Under the pieces are notes generated by a model that was given only the letters and a program-made list of their open reading frames with translations, made no database searches and had not been told where the DNA came from. From contig NZ_JYJF01000003.1 in NCBI RefSeq assembly GCF_000955975.1, positions 152,576 to 216,575 on the forward strand: a DNA stretch of 64,000 nucleotides, read 5' to 3'. Each line of letters opens with the position of its first letter. The first letter of the stretch is position 1. Position numbers and translations under genes: made by a program. This DNA comes from Saccharothrix sp. ST-888. GTDB lineage: Bacteria > Actinomycetota > Actinomycetes > Streptomycetales > Streptomycetaceae. This document shows positions 35,595 through 44,782 of this stretch, one piece after another.

Positions 35595-36113
35595 CTAGGT
35601 GTCTTCGCACGCAGCATAGAGGGACGCGCCGGTGGGCGGGTGCGGTTCCGGTCCGGCGGACGGATCCCGGGTGAGCAGGTAGCGCGCTCCGGACCCGGTG
35701 GCGGCGGCGCGGTCCTCGGCGTTGTAGAGGGCGCAGCGGGCGAGCGAGAGGCAGCCGCAGCCGATGCAGCCGGTCAACTTGACCTTGAGCTGCTCCAGTT
35801 CGGCGATCTGCCGGTCGATCCGGGACTGCCAGGACTGGGCGACCCCGCTCCACTCGGAGGTGCTGGGCGCCCGGTCCTCGGGCAGCCGGTCGAGTGCGGT
35901 GCGGGCCTCCTCCAGGGAGAGGCCGACCCGTTGGGCTGCTCGCACGAAGGCGACCCGGCGCAGCGTGGAGCGGGCGTAGCGGCGCTGGTTGCCGGTGGTG
36001 CGTTCGGAGTTGATCAGCCCGAGCTGCTCGTAGTACCGCAGCGCGGAGGTGGCCAGCCCACTGCGTTCGGCGAGCTGGCCGATGGTGAGCAGGTCGTGCC
36101 TGGAGAGTCCCAT
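35595..36113 (-). CDS. soxR: Redox-sensing MerR-family regulator SoxR
   Basis: 172 residues. The N-terminal MerR helix-turn-helix is TIGQLAERSGLATSALRYYE, the dimer helix runs through SWQSRIDRQIAELEQLKVKL, and the [2Fe-2S] cluster loop is CIGCGCLSLARC (Cys116, 119, 121, 127), the SoxR signature. A C-terminal extension of about 40 residues follows. In streptomycetes SoxR responds to redox-active compounds such as pigments rather than superoxide as such. It is divergent from the split transketolase genes, whose promoter region has a SoxR-type box. It therefore probably controls them. Confidence 0.95.
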   Translation of the reverse strand: MGLSRHDLLTIGQLAERSGLATSALRYYEQLGLINSERTTGNQRRYARSTLRRVAFVRAAQRVGLSLEEARTALDRLPEDRAPSTSEWSGVAQSWQSRIDRQIAELEQLKVKLTGCIGCGCLSLARCALYNAEDRAAATGSGARYLLTRDPSAGPEPHPPTGASLYAACEDT

Positions 36114-36132
36114 GATCGGGAGAATAGCGCGC

Positions 36133-36163
36133 TTGACTTCAAGTCGACTTCAACTTGCACGCT
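36133..36163 (+). promoter_or_regulatory. SoxR-type (MerR-spaced) promoter of the transketolase genes
   Basis: A -35-like TTGACT (36133-36138) and a -10-like CACGCT (36158-36163) are 19 bases apart, the long spacer typical of MerR-controlled promoters. Between them lies TTCAAGTCGACTTCAA, centred on the perfect AAGTCGACTT and close to the enterobacterial SoxR box (CCTCAAGTTAACTTGAGG). The ATG lies 6 bases after the -10, so the mRNA should be leaderless. Confidence 0.65.
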
Positions 36164-36169
36164 CTATCC

Positions 36170-36889
36170 ATGACCACCGCAGAGACCACTCCGCAGACCT
36201 CCGAGCACCTGTACGGCTTCGGCGACCTCCCCGGCCTGATGGCCCGGATGACCGGCGACGAGAAGCACGGACCGGCCGCCACCTCCACCCTCGACGCCCT
36301 GTGGGTGCTCTACGACCGGGTGCTCCGGGTCTCCCCGGCCACCGCGACCCGGATCGACCGCGACCGCTTCCTGCTCTCCAAGGGCCACGGCCCGATGGCC
36401 TACTACGCGGTGCTGGCCGCGAAGGGCTTCCTGGACCCGGAGATCCTCGCCAGCTTCGGCGCGTACGACTCCCCGCTCGGCCACCACCCGGACCGGCTGC
36501 TCGTCCCGGGCGCGGAGATCTCCTCCGGATCGCTCGGCCACGGCCTGCCGCTGGCGGTCGGCACCGCGCTCGGCCTGCGCGCCCAGGGGCTGTCGGACCC
36601 GGCGGTGTGGGTCCTGATCGGGGACGCCGAGTTCGACGAGGGCAGCAACCACGAGGCCCTCGCCTTCGCCGGCTCGGCCGGGCTGGAGCGGCTGCACGTG
36701 ATCGCCGTCGACAACTCCTCGGCCACGCACGGCTGGCGCGGCGGCATCGCCTCCCGCTTCGAGGCCGAGGGCTGGTCCGCCGTCACGGTGGACGGACGCG
36801 ACCACCAGGCCCTGTACGAGGCGTACACCAGGCCGCACCCGGGCCGCCCGCACGCCGTCGTCGCCCGCGTCGAGCCCAAGAACTCCTGA
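36170..36889 (+). CDS. Transketolase, N-terminal (TPP-binding) subunit
   Basis: 239 residues, the size of the N-half of a transketolase. It holds the pyrophosphate-binding domain: FLLSKGHGPMAYYAVLAAKG, GSLGHGLPLAVGTALGLRA, and WVLIGDAEFDEGSNHEALAF (the GD...N TPP motif). It needs the C-terminal partner encoded 105 bases downstream to make an active site. Split transketolases are known in archaea and some bacteria. The link to SoxR suggests a special function under redox stress, perhaps pentose-phosphate flux and NADPH supply or a side pathway, instead of housekeeping transketolase, which should be elsewhere in the genome. Confidence 0.9.
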   Translation: MTTAETTPQTSEHLYGFGDLPGLMARMTGDEKHGPAATSTLDALWVLYDRVLRVSPATATRIDRDRFLLSKGHGPMAYYAVLAAKGFLDPEILASFGAYDSPLGHHPDRLLVPGAEISSGSLGHGLPLAVGTALGLRAQGLSDPAVWVLIGDAEFDEGSNHEALAFAGSAGLERLHVIAVDNSSATHGWRGGIASRFEAEGWSAVTVDGRDHQALYEAYTRPHPGRPHAVVARVEPKNS

Positions 36890-36900
36890 GCCCCGTCCTC

Positions 36901-36980
36901 CCCGAGCCTCCGGGCTCCGCCTGCCCCGAGCCTCCGGGCTCCGCCTGCCCCGAGCCTCCGGGCTCCGCCTGCCCCGAGCC
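36901..36980 (+). repeat. Three tandem 24-bp hairpin units between the transketolase halves
   Basis: The unit CCCGAGCCTCCGGGCTCCGC followed by CTGC is repeated exactly at 36901, 36925 and 36949, with an 8-base partial fourth copy. Each unit contains a self-complementary GAGCC-tcc-GGCTC core, so the transcript can form a row of small stem-loops between the two open reading frames. Confidence 0.9.
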
Positions 36981-36994
36981 GAAAGAGACCACCG

Positions 36995-37888
36995 ATGGAA
37001 ACCATGCGCGAGCGCTTCTTCGACGTCACCGGCGACCTGCTCGACCACGACCCCCGGATCGCCCTGCTGCTCGCCGACATCAGCGCGGACCCGTTCGCCG
37101 AGGCCGCCCGCCGCCACCCCGACCGGGTGGTGAACGTGGGCATCCGGGAGCAGCTGCTGATCGGTGCCGCCGGTGGCATGGCGCTGACCGGGATGCGGCC
37201 GATCGCCCACACCTTCGCCAGCTTCCTGGTCGAGCGCCCCTTCGAGCAGGTGAAGCTGGACCTTGAGCACCAGGGCGTCGGAGCGCTCCTGGTCAGCGCG
37301 GCGGGTTCGTACGACTGGCCGGCCGGCGGCCGTACCCACATGGCACCCGGCGACATCGCGCTGCTCGACACCCTGCCCGGCTGGACGGTCCACGTGCCCG
37401 GCCACCCGGACGAGGCGGAGACCCTGCTGCGGCACGCGGCGGCGGACGGCGACCGCAAGGTGTACGTCCGGCTCTCCAACCACCGCAACGCCACCGCCCG
37501 CCCGATCACGCCCGGCAGGTTCCTCACCCTGCGCGAGGGGAGGCGCGGCGTGGTGCTGGCGGTCGGGCCGATGCTGGACGCGGTGCTCGACGCCACCGAG
37601 GGGCTGGACGTCACCGTGCTCTACGCCGCCACGGTCCGCCCGTTCGACGCGGCCGGACTGCGCGCCGCCCTCGGTGGCCGGCCCGACGTGGTCCTGGTCG
37701 AGCCCTACCTGGCGGGTACCTCCGCCAACGAGGCGCACGAGGCGCTGGCCGACCGCGCGCACCGCGTCCTCGGCCTCGGCGTGCCGCGCGAGGAGCACCG
37801 CCACTACGGCTCCATCCCCGAGCACCTCGCCGCCTACGGTCTGGACGCCACCGGTCTGCGCGAGCGCATCACCGCCTACCTCTGGTGA
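36995..37888 (+). CDS. Transketolase, C-terminal subunit
   Basis: 297 residues. Pyrimidine-binding domain with LLLADISADPFAEAARRHPD, VVNVGIREQLLIGAAGGMAL (the Glu that activates TPP), PIAHTFASFLVERPFEQVKL, then the C-terminal domain with VTVLYAATVRPFDAAGLRAA. It pairs with the N-terminal subunit encoded just upstream, together a complete transketolase-like enzyme. It is in one operon with the N-half. The ATG is preceded by GAAAGAG. It ends before REP-like copy B. Confidence 0.9.
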   Translation: METMRERFFDVTGDLLDHDPRIALLLADISADPFAEAARRHPDRVVNVGIREQLLIGAAGGMALTGMRPIAHTFASFLVERPFEQVKLDLEHQGVGALLVSAAGSYDWPAGGRTHMAPGDIALLDTLPGWTVHVPGHPDEAETLLRHAAADGDRKVYVRLSNHRNATARPITPGRFLTLREGRRGVVLAVGPMLDAVLDATEGLDVTVLYAATVRPFDAAGLRAALGGRPDVVLVEPYLAGTSANEAHEALADRAHRVLGLGVPREEHRHYGSIPEHLAAYGLDATGLRERITAYLW

Positions 37889-37923
37889 GCGGACCTTCGC
37901 GCCGCTACGCACCGTCGAGGGAT

Positions 37924-37986
37924 GCGGGGAACTGCGTGAACAGCACCGCAGCTCCGTAGTGGCCTGCTCGCGCAGTTCCCCGCGCC
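37924..37986. repeat. REP-like hairpin, copy B (after transketolase)
   Basis: Left arm GCGGGGAACTGCGTGA (37924-37939) and right arm CTCGCGCAGTTCCCCGCGCC (37967-37986) pair. It sits between convergent genes (transketolase C-half and treZ) and probably ends both transcripts. Confidence 0.8.
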
Positions 37987-38028
37987 TCTGGGGAGAAGTG
38001 CATGCCCGCGGACGGGGAGGCCCCGGTT

Positions 38029-39768
38029 TCAGCCGACCCGGACCACCGCCACCGAGTCGGGCGCCAGGAAGAGCGAGTTCTCCGCATCGCCCGGCCAGCA
38101 GTCACCGAACAGCGCGAGCGTCCCCGCGTACGGCAGGTCCAGCGGCACCGAACGCGGCGTCTCGCCGCCTAGGTTGACCACCACCCGGTACGGACCCCGG
38201 TGCACCACCAGCCAGCCCTTCTCCTCGTCGTACCCGACCCGGACGGCCGACAGGTCGGGGTCGGTCAGCTCGGGACAGATCCGCCGCAGCCGGATCAACC
38301 GCCGGTACCAGTCGAGCAGTTCCAGGTGCGGTTCGCACCGGAGCTCGGTCCAGTCCAGCGTCGAGGCGAGCACGGTGGCCGCCGCCTGCGGATCCGGTAC
38401 GTCCTCCGCCGCCCAGCCGAACTCGGTGAACTCCCTGCGCCTGCCCTCCCGGACGGCCTCGGCGAGTGCCGGATCGGTGTGGTCGGTGAAGTACTGCCAG
38501 GGGGTGGACGCCCCCCACTCCTCGCCCATGAAGAGCATCGGGGTGAACGGTGAGGTGAGCACCAGCGCCGCCCCGGCGGCGAGCCGCCCGGGGGAGAGGG
38601 AGGCGGAGAGCCGGTCGCCGGTGGCCCGGTTGCCGATCTGGTCGTGGGTCTGGAGGTAGCCGAGCAGCCGGTGCCCGTACGGCTTGGGGAAGGGGCGGCC
38701 GTGGCTGCGGCCCCGGAACGAGGACCAGCCGCCGTCGTGGAAGTAGCCGCCGGTCAGGGCCTTGGCGAGGGCGGCGAGCGGGCGGCGGGCGAAGTCGCCG
38801 TAGTAGCCCTGGCTCTCGCCGGTCAGAGCGGCGTGCAGCGCGTGGTGGAAGTCGTCGCTCCACTGCGCGGTCAGGCCGAAGCCGCCCGCCTGGCGCGGAT
38901 CGGTCACCCTGGGGTCGTTCTGGTCGGACTCGGCCACCAGGAACAGCGGTCGCCCGGTGGCCTCGCCCAACTCCGTCACCGCGCGGGCGAGTTCCTCCAG
39001 GAAGTGCAGTGCCCGCCCGTCCACCAGTGCGTGCACCGCGTCCAGCCGCAGCCCGTCCACCCGGTAGTCCCGCAACCAGGCCAGCGCACTGCCGATCAGG
39101 AAGTCCCGCACCTCGTCCGAACCCGGCGCGTCCAGGTTGACCGCCGCTCCCCACGGGGTGTGGTGCCGCTCGGTGAAGTACGGGCCGAAGGCGGGCAGGT
39201 GGTTCCCGGACGGGCCGAGGTGGTTGTGCACCACGTCCAGGATGACGCCGAGCCCCTTGCGATGGGCCGTGTCCACGAAGCGCTTCAAGGCGTCCGGACC
39301 GCCGTAGGGTTCGTGCACCGCCCAGGGCGCGACCCCGTCGTACCCCCAGCCGTGCCGCCCGGGGAACGGGCAGACGGGCATCAACTCCACGAAGTCCACG
39401 CCGAGTTCGACCAGGTGGTCGAGCCGTTCGGCCGCCGCGTCGAAGGTCCCGGCCGAGGTGAAGGTGCCGATGTGCAGCTCGTACACCACGCAGCCGGGCA
39501 GCGCCCGGCCGTGCCACGGGACGTCGGACCAGCGGAAGTCGCCGTGCGCCACCGGGCGGCTGGGCCCGTTCGGCCCGTACGGCTGGCGCGGCGAACGAGG
39601 GTCCGGCAGCGGCGGGCCCCCGTCCAGCCGGAAGCCGTAGTCGCCGGACGGTGCCTCGGCCCGCCACCAGCCGAGCCGCTCGGCGGCCCGCTCCATCGGC
39701 TGCGGGACGCCGTCCACCTCGACCTCCACCAGGGTGGCTTCCGGCGCCCAGACCCGGTACGTCGTCAC
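38029..39768 (-). CDS. treZ: Malto-oligosyltrehalose trehalohydrolase
   Basis: 579 residues from GTG 39768 (TTYRVWAPEATLVEVEV), with GGGAGGAG in the end of treY as ribosome site. An N-terminal carbohydrate-binding-like domain precedes the GH13 barrel: VGVILDVVHNHLGPSGNHLP-type region I (LGVILDVVHNHLG), VDGLRLDAVHALVD (nucleophile Asp), FLVAESDQNDP (acid Glu) and YLQTHDQIGNRATGD. It releases trehalose from maltooligosyltrehalose made by TreY. It is 5 bases after treY, so co-translated. Probably serves osmotic and desiccation tolerance and glycogen use. Confidence 0.95.
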   Translation of the reverse strand: MTTYRVWAPEATLVEVEVDGVPQPMERAAERLGWWRAEAPSGDYGFRLDGGPPLPDPRSPRQPYGPNGPSRPVAHGDFRWSDVPWHGRALPGCVVYELHIGTFTSAGTFDAAAERLDHLVELGVDFVELMPVCPFPGRHGWGYDGVAPWAVHEPYGGPDALKRFVDTAHRKGLGVILDVVHNHLGPSGNHLPAFGPYFTERHHTPWGAAVNLDAPGSDEVRDFLIGSALAWLRDYRVDGLRLDAVHALVDGRALHFLEELARAVTELGEATGRPLFLVAESDQNDPRVTDPRQAGGFGLTAQWSDDFHHALHAALTGESQGYYGDFARRPLAALAKALTGGYFHDGGWSSFRGRSHGRPFPKPYGHRLLGYLQTHDQIGNRATGDRLSASLSPGRLAAGAALVLTSPFTPMLFMGEEWGASTPWQYFTDHTDPALAEAVREGRRREFTEFGWAAEDVPDPQAAATVLASTLDWTELRCEPHLELLDWYRRLIRLRRICPELTDPDLSAVRVGYDEEKGWLVVHRGPYRVVVNLGGETPRSVPLDLPYAGTLALFGDCWPGDAENSLFLAPDSVAVVRVG

Positions 39769-39773
39769 CGAAT

Positions 39774-42188
39774 TCAGCTCCTCCCAGAGTCCGGTCGGCG
39801 CCGGCTCAGCAGCGCGACCGGATGCTGCTCGAACAGCGAAGCCACCGGCACCGCACCGGAGTCGAACGGGCGCTGCGTCAGTTCGTCCACCCACGGGCCT
39901 TCGGGCAGCTCCAGCACGGTGTCCCGCCAACCCCCCTGCCGGGCCAGCCCGTACGGCAGCCGGGTCACGGCGGTGACCACCTGGGGCCCGCGCCCGAAGG
40001 CCAGCAGATGGGCGGCGGCCTGCCCCTGCGCGGCCAGCGGGCGGTACGGCCCGAGCGGGACGTCCCGGCGCAGGTGCAGGGCGGTGGTGGTCAGGTGCAG
40101 CTTCTCCCTGGCCAGGTCGCGGGGCCGGTCGGCGGCCGAGTCGGTGAGTCGCGCCGCCAGCGCGGAGAGGTCGACCGGGCGCCGGTTGTCCGGATCCACC
40201 AGGGTGTAGAGCGGCTCCTCGCTGCCCTGGTACAGGTCCGGCGCGCCCGGCACGGTCAGGTGCAGCAGGGCCGCCGCCAGGGTGTTGCTGCGCGCGTACG
40301 GGGCGATCAGCTCGACGAACCCGGCGATCCGCGGACAGAGGCCGGGATGGGCGAGCACACCGCGCGCGTAGTCGGTCAGCGCCCGCTCGAAGCGGGTGTC
40401 GGGCGCCGTCCAGGAGGTGTGCAGCTTCGCCTCCCGGGCCGACTTCAGCAGGACGGACACCAGCCGGTCGGCGGAGAGCGGCCAGGCGGCGACCAGGGTC
40501 TGCCAGAGCAGCCAGGCCGTGCTGCGGTCCGGGCAGTGGCCGGCCGCGTCCGTCCAGGCGAGGCACTCGTCGGCCCAGTGCCCGGGCAGCTCGGCCAGCA
40601 CCGCGAGCCGCGCGCGGGCATCGGCGCTGCGCTTGGTGTCATGGGTGGACAGCACCGTCATGGAGTGCGGCCAGTGCTGCTCCTGCTCCGCGCACCAGCG
40701 GTGGAACTCGGCACTCGGCAGACCCGGATGCGCAGGCTCGCCGCCCACCTCGTTCAGGCTCAGCAGCGCGTTCCAGCGGTAGAAGGCGGTGTCCTCCACG
40801 CCCTTGGCGGCGACGGCCGAGGCGGTCTGGGCGAAGCGGGTGCAGAACTCGTCCTTCGCCACGCTGCGCCCCAGCCGCCCGAGCACCAGGTCGCGGATCA
40901 GGCCGGTGGTCGCCTCGGCCCCCGGCAGGTCGGCCGGAGGGCCCGCGAGCGCCGCCTCGACCTGCGCCACCGAGGCGTCGGGTGCGCTCTCGCCCGGCCG
41001 GACGTACGGGCGGTAGCCGGGGTAGGCGGTCAGCAACCGGCGCAGTGTCTCGCGGACCGTCCAGGGCGCATGGTCGGCGAGCGCGGGCTCGCTGGCGCAG
41101 ATCCGCTGCACCAGCCGCACCAGGCGGTCCAGCTCGGCGGCCAGCTCGCCGTCGGGGGCGGTGAGTTCGGCCCGGCCCCGGGTGGCGGCGGCCGCTGCGG
41201 GACCGGCGCCGACGTCCCGCCGGTAGGCCGCGATCAGGTGCTCGGCGCCCGCGTGGTCGGTGAGCACGCCGTCGATCCGGCGAAGCGCGTCGTAGCCGGT
41301 GGTGCCCGCGCACGGCCAGTCGGCGGGCAGCCGCTCCCGGCCGGTGAGGATCTTCTCGACCACCGTGTACGCCCCGCCGGTGGCCTCGGCGAGCCGTTCC
41401 AGATAGCCGCGCGGGTCGGCCAGGCCGTCGGGGTGGTCGATCCGGAAGCCGTCCAGGACACCGTCGGTGTGCAGCCGCAGCAGGGTGCGGTGGGTGGCCT
41501 CGAAGACCTCGGGGACCTCGACCCGTACCGCGATCAGTTCGTTGACGGTGAAGAACCGCCGGTAGTTCAGCTCGGTACTGGCCAGTTGCCACCAGGCGGG
41601 CCGGTACCACTGGTGCCGGAGCAGCTCCGGCAGCGGCAGGTGGGCGGTGCCGGGGCGCAGCGGGAAGGCGTGCTCGTGGTAGCGCAGCACGTCCCCGTCG
41701 ACCTCGAACTGCTCCAGCACGGCGCCGAGTCGGTCGCCGAGCAGCGGCAGCAGCAGCCGGCCGCGCTCGGGGGCGTCGGCGGGCCCCGGCTGCGCGGTCC
41801 AGTCGATGTCGAACCAGTGCGCGAAGGGGGAGTCGGGGCCGTCCCTGAGTACCTGCCAGAGCGGCTGGTTGAGCTGCTCCGGCACCGGGAGCGCCATGTG
41901 GTTGGGTACCACGTCGGCGATCAGGCGCAGGCCGTGCCGGTGTGCCTCGGCGGCCAGCGAGCGCAGGGCGCTCTCGCCGCCGAGCTGTTCGCTGATCCGG
42001 CCGTGGTCGACGGTGTCGTAGCCGTGGGTGGAGCCGGGCACGGCCTCCAGCAGCGGTGACAGGTGCAGGTGGGAGACGCCGAGCGCGGCGAGGTAGGCCA
42101 CCGCGTGCTCGGCGTCGTGCAGGGTGAAGTCCGGCTGGAGCTGGAGCCGGTAACTGGCCGTCGGGTGGGGTGCGGCGGCGGATGTCAT
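39774..42188 (-). CDS. treY: Malto-oligosyltrehalose synthase
   Basis: 804 residues. GH13-type motifs of TreY: TASYRLQLQPDFTLHDAEHA at the N-terminus, LRLIADVVPNHMALPVPEQ, DGFRIDHPDGLADPRGYLE (nucleophile), YTVVEKILTGRERLPADW (acid/base) and VLSTHDTKRSADARARLAV. It turns the reducing-end maltose unit of alpha-1,4-glucans into a trehalose unit. ATG start 76 bases from the end of glgX; all three genes are on the minus strand. Confidence 0.96.
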   Translation of the reverse strand: MTSAAAPHPTASYRLQLQPDFTLHDAEHAVAYLAALGVSHLHLSPLLEAVPGSTHGYDTVDHGRISEQLGGESALRSLAAEAHRHGLRLIADVVPNHMALPVPEQLNQPLWQVLRDGPDSPFAHWFDIDWTAQPGPADAPERGRLLLPLLGDRLGAVLEQFEVDGDVLRYHEHAFPLRPGTAHLPLPELLRHQWYRPAWWQLASTELNYRRFFTVNELIAVRVEVPEVFEATHRTLLRLHTDGVLDGFRIDHPDGLADPRGYLERLAEATGGAYTVVEKILTGRERLPADWPCAGTTGYDALRRIDGVLTDHAGAEHLIAAYRRDVGAGPAAAAATRGRAELTAPDGELAAELDRLVRLVQRICASEPALADHAPWTVRETLRRLLTAYPGYRPYVRPGESAPDASVAQVEAALAGPPADLPGAEATTGLIRDLVLGRLGRSVAKDEFCTRFAQTASAVAAKGVEDTAFYRWNALLSLNEVGGEPAHPGLPSAEFHRWCAEQEQHWPHSMTVLSTHDTKRSADARARLAVLAELPGHWADECLAWTDAAGHCPDRSTAWLLWQTLVAAWPLSADRLVSVLLKSAREAKLHTSWTAPDTRFERALTDYARGVLAHPGLCPRIAGFVELIAPYARSNTLAAALLHLTVPGAPDLYQGSEEPLYTLVDPDNRRPVDLSALAARLTDSAADRPRDLAREKLHLTTTALHLRRDVPLGPYRPLAAQGQAAAHLLAFGRGPQVVTAVTRLPYGLARQGGWRDTVLELPEGPWVDELTQRPFDSGAVPVASLFEQHPVALLSRRRPDSGRS

Positions 42189-42264
42189 GGCGTGATGCCT
42201 ACCCGGGCTTCGGGGCCGCTATGGCCGCCATGGTGCGAATGGGCCAACGGCCCTCGGGGGGTAC

Positions 42265-44382
42265 TCATGCCGGCCGTTGCAGCACCAGCAGCGAGCGGTC
42301 GGTGAGCCAGACGCTGTCACCCGCCTTGACCCTGCTGCCGGTGCCCGGCGCGGGCAGGACGGGCAGGGCGGTGTCCACCACGACCTGCCAGGCTTCGCCG
42401 TGGTCCGCGGGCACGGTGAACTCCAGTGGTTGGAAGTGGGCGTTGAACATCAGCAGGAAGGAGTCGTCCACGATCTTCCCGCCGCGCCGGTCCGGTTCCG
42501 AGATGGCGTTGCCGTTCAGGAAGACCGTCAGTGACTTGGCGTGGCTGGTGTCCCAGTCGCGCCTGGTCATCTCCTCGCCGCCGGGGGTGAACCAGGCGAT
42601 GTCGGTGAGGTCGTTGTGCGTGCCGGAGACCGGGCGGCCGTGGAAGAAGCGGCGGCGCCGGAAGACCGGGTGGTCGCGGCGGAGCCAGATCATGCCCTGG
42701 GTGAACTCCAGCAGCCGGGCCTGTGGGCCGTCGTCCTCGGGCCAGTGCACCCAGGTGAGTTCGTTGTCCTGGCAGTACGCGTTGTTGTTGCCGCCCTGGC
42801 TGCGGCCGAGTTCGTCGCCGTGGGCCAGCATCGGCACGCCCTGGGAGAGCATCAGGGTGGCGATCAGGTTGCGCTGCTGGCGTGCTCTGAGCTCCAGCAC
42901 GCCCGTGTCCTGGGTCTCGCCCTCCGCACCGCAGTTCCAGGAGCGGTTGAAGGACTCGCCGTCCCGGTTCTCCTCGTGGTTGGCCTCGTTGTGCTTCTCG
43001 TTGTAGGAGACCAGGTCGCGCAGGGTGAAACCGTCGTGGCAGGTGACGAAGTTGATCGAGGCGATGGGCCGCCGGCCGTCGTCCTGGTAGAGGTCGGAGG
43101 AGCCGGTCAGCCGGGAGCCGAACTCGGCCAGCGTGGCCGCCTCGCCGCGCCACAGGTCGCGGACGGTGTCCCGGTACATGCCGTTCCACTCGGTCCACAG
43201 CGGCGGGAAGTTGCCGACCTGGTAGCCGCCCTCGCCGAGGTCCCAGGGCTCGGCGATCAGCTTGGCCTGGGAGACGATCGGGTCCTGCTGGACCAGGTCG
43301 AAGAACGAGGAGAGCCGGTCGACCTCGTGGAACTGCCGCGCCAGCGTGGCCGCGAGGTCGAAGCGGAAGCCGTCCACGTGCATCTCGGTGACCCAGTAGC
43401 GCAGCGAGTCCATGATCATCTGAAGCACGTGCGGGCTGCGCATCAGCAGGCTGTTGCCGGTGCCGGTGGTGTCCTCGTAGAAGCGGCGGTCCTTGGCGAG
43501 GCGGTAGTAGGAGGCGTTGTCCAGGCCGCGGAAGGAGAGGGTGGGGCCCAGGTGGTTGCCCTCGGCGGTGTGGTTGTAGACGACGTCCAGGATCACCTCG
43601 ATCCCGGCCGCGTGCAGCGCCTTGACCATCGACTTGAACTCCTGCACCTGCTGGCCCCGGTCGCCGCCGGAGGAGTAGGAGGAGTGCGGGGCGAAGTAGC
43701 CGATGGTGTTGTAGCCCCAGTAGTTGGACAGGCCCAGGTCGCGCAGCCGGTGGTCGCGGACGAACTGGTGCACCGGCATCAACTCGATCGCGGTGATGCC
43801 CAGTTTGGCCAGGTGCTCGATGACCGCCGGGTGGGCCAGGCCCGCGTAGGTGCCCCTGATCTCCTCGGGGATGCCCGGGTGGAGTCTGGTCAGCCCCTTC
43901 ACATGGGCCTCGTAGAGCACCGTGCGGTGGTAGTCGGTGCGCGGCGGCCGGTCGGTGCCCCAGTCGAAGTACGGATTGATCACCACCGAGTGCATGGTGT
44001 GCGGGGCGGAGTCCAGGTCGTTGCGGCGCTCGGGGGCGCCGAAGTGATAGCCGTAGACGGACTCGTCCCAGTCGATGTGACCGCTCATCGCTTTGGCGTA
44101 GGGATCCAGCAGCAGTTTGGCGCTGTTGTGCCGCTGGCCCAGACCGGGGTTGTGCGGGCCGTGCACGCGAAAGCCGTACCGCTGCCCGGGCTGGACGCCC
44201 GGCAGGTAGGCGTGCCGGACGAAGGCGTCCGTCTCGCGCAGCTCGACGGCGGTCTCGGAGCCGTCCTCGCCGAGCAGGCAGAGCTCGATCCGATCGGCGC
44301 TCTCGGAGAAGACCGCGAAGTTGGTGCCGGCGCCGTCGTACGTTGCGCCGAGCGGGTACGGCTGCCCTGGCCAGACCTGCAT
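42265..44382 (-). CDS. glgX: Glycogen debranching enzyme GlgX/TreX
   Basis: 705 residues from ATG 44382 (MQVWPGQPYPLGATYDGAGT); longer upstream in-frame sequence is not conserved. An N-terminal CBM48 domain precedes the GH13 barrel: EVILDVVYNHTAEGNHLGPT, VDGFRFDLAATLARQF, KLIAEPWDLGEGGYQVGNFP and INFVTCHDGFTLRDLVSYNE. It removes alpha-1,6 branches from glycogen, giving linear chains to TreY and TreZ. The GlgX-TreY-TreZ set is the complete three-step trehalose route from glycogen (TreX-like role). Confidence 0.95.
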   Translation of the reverse strand: MQVWPGQPYPLGATYDGAGTNFAVFSESADRIELCLLGEDGSETAVELRETDAFVRHAYLPGVQPGQRYGFRVHGPHNPGLGQRHNSAKLLLDPYAKAMSGHIDWDESVYGYHFGAPERRNDLDSAPHTMHSVVINPYFDWGTDRPPRTDYHRTVLYEAHVKGLTRLHPGIPEEIRGTYAGLAHPAVIEHLAKLGITAIELMPVHQFVRDHRLRDLGLSNYWGYNTIGYFAPHSSYSSGGDRGQQVQEFKSMVKALHAAGIEVILDVVYNHTAEGNHLGPTLSFRGLDNASYYRLAKDRRFYEDTTGTGNSLLMRSPHVLQMIMDSLRYWVTEMHVDGFRFDLAATLARQFHEVDRLSSFFDLVQQDPIVSQAKLIAEPWDLGEGGYQVGNFPPLWTEWNGMYRDTVRDLWRGEAATLAEFGSRLTGSSDLYQDDGRRPIASINFVTCHDGFTLRDLVSYNEKHNEANHEENRDGESFNRSWNCGAEGETQDTGVLELRARQQRNLIATLMLSQGVPMLAHGDELGRSQGGNNNAYCQDNELTWVHWPEDDGPQARLLEFTQGMIWLRRDHPVFRRRRFFHGRPVSGTHNDLTDIAWFTPGGEEMTRRDWDTSHAKSLTVFLNGNAISEPDRRGGKIVDDSFLLMFNAHFQPLEFTVPADHGEAWQVVVDTALPVLPAPGTGSRVKAGDSVWLTDRSLLVLQRPA

Positions 44383-44782
44383 ATGCCTCAACTCACCTCT
44401 AAACGACGGCAATTGGTGCTCGAACGGACCATGCCCGGCGGAATGCTCCACCATCTGCGGCCCGGCTGCACCGTGATGTACGGCACATGGGGCATCCTCT
44501 CCAACGGCTGCCCCCCAACCGTGCTCATTCGTTCGTTGTTCGCCCGAACGGGTGTCCGTGGACCGGTTGCAGCCTGCTTGCGGTGCGTCACGGTCCGTTC
44601 CCGGCCGCGTCGTTGTCCGGTCAACGGGCTGCGTCCCGCAGCGCGTGCGCAGTACCCTTGATCGTCCGGCGCGCTCCGGATCCCATGCGGAGACAGGCCC
44701 TGCCAGGACCGCCAGGGTTGAGACTGTGTCAGCGGACGGTCCGTCATTCCAGTGGGACGCGGACCGAGAGGTGAGGTAGCGC
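44383..44782. other. Divergent intergenic region between glgX and the HEPN gene
   Basis: 400 bases without a gene. The left end carries the glgX ribosome site (AGAGGTGAG on the minus strand); the right end the site GAGGTGAGG of the HEPN gene. A TCGTTCGTTGTTCGCCCGAA stretch near 44527 is loosely repetitive. No convincing promoter was identified. Confidence 0.5.

Noticed and set aside
36901..36980. CRISPR array
   Set aside because: The 24-bp units are contiguous with no spacers and no cas genes nearby; they are simple tandem repeats.
39769..40566. Upstream extension of treZ
   Set aside because: Lies entirely over treY in another frame; TreZ homology starts at GTG 39768.
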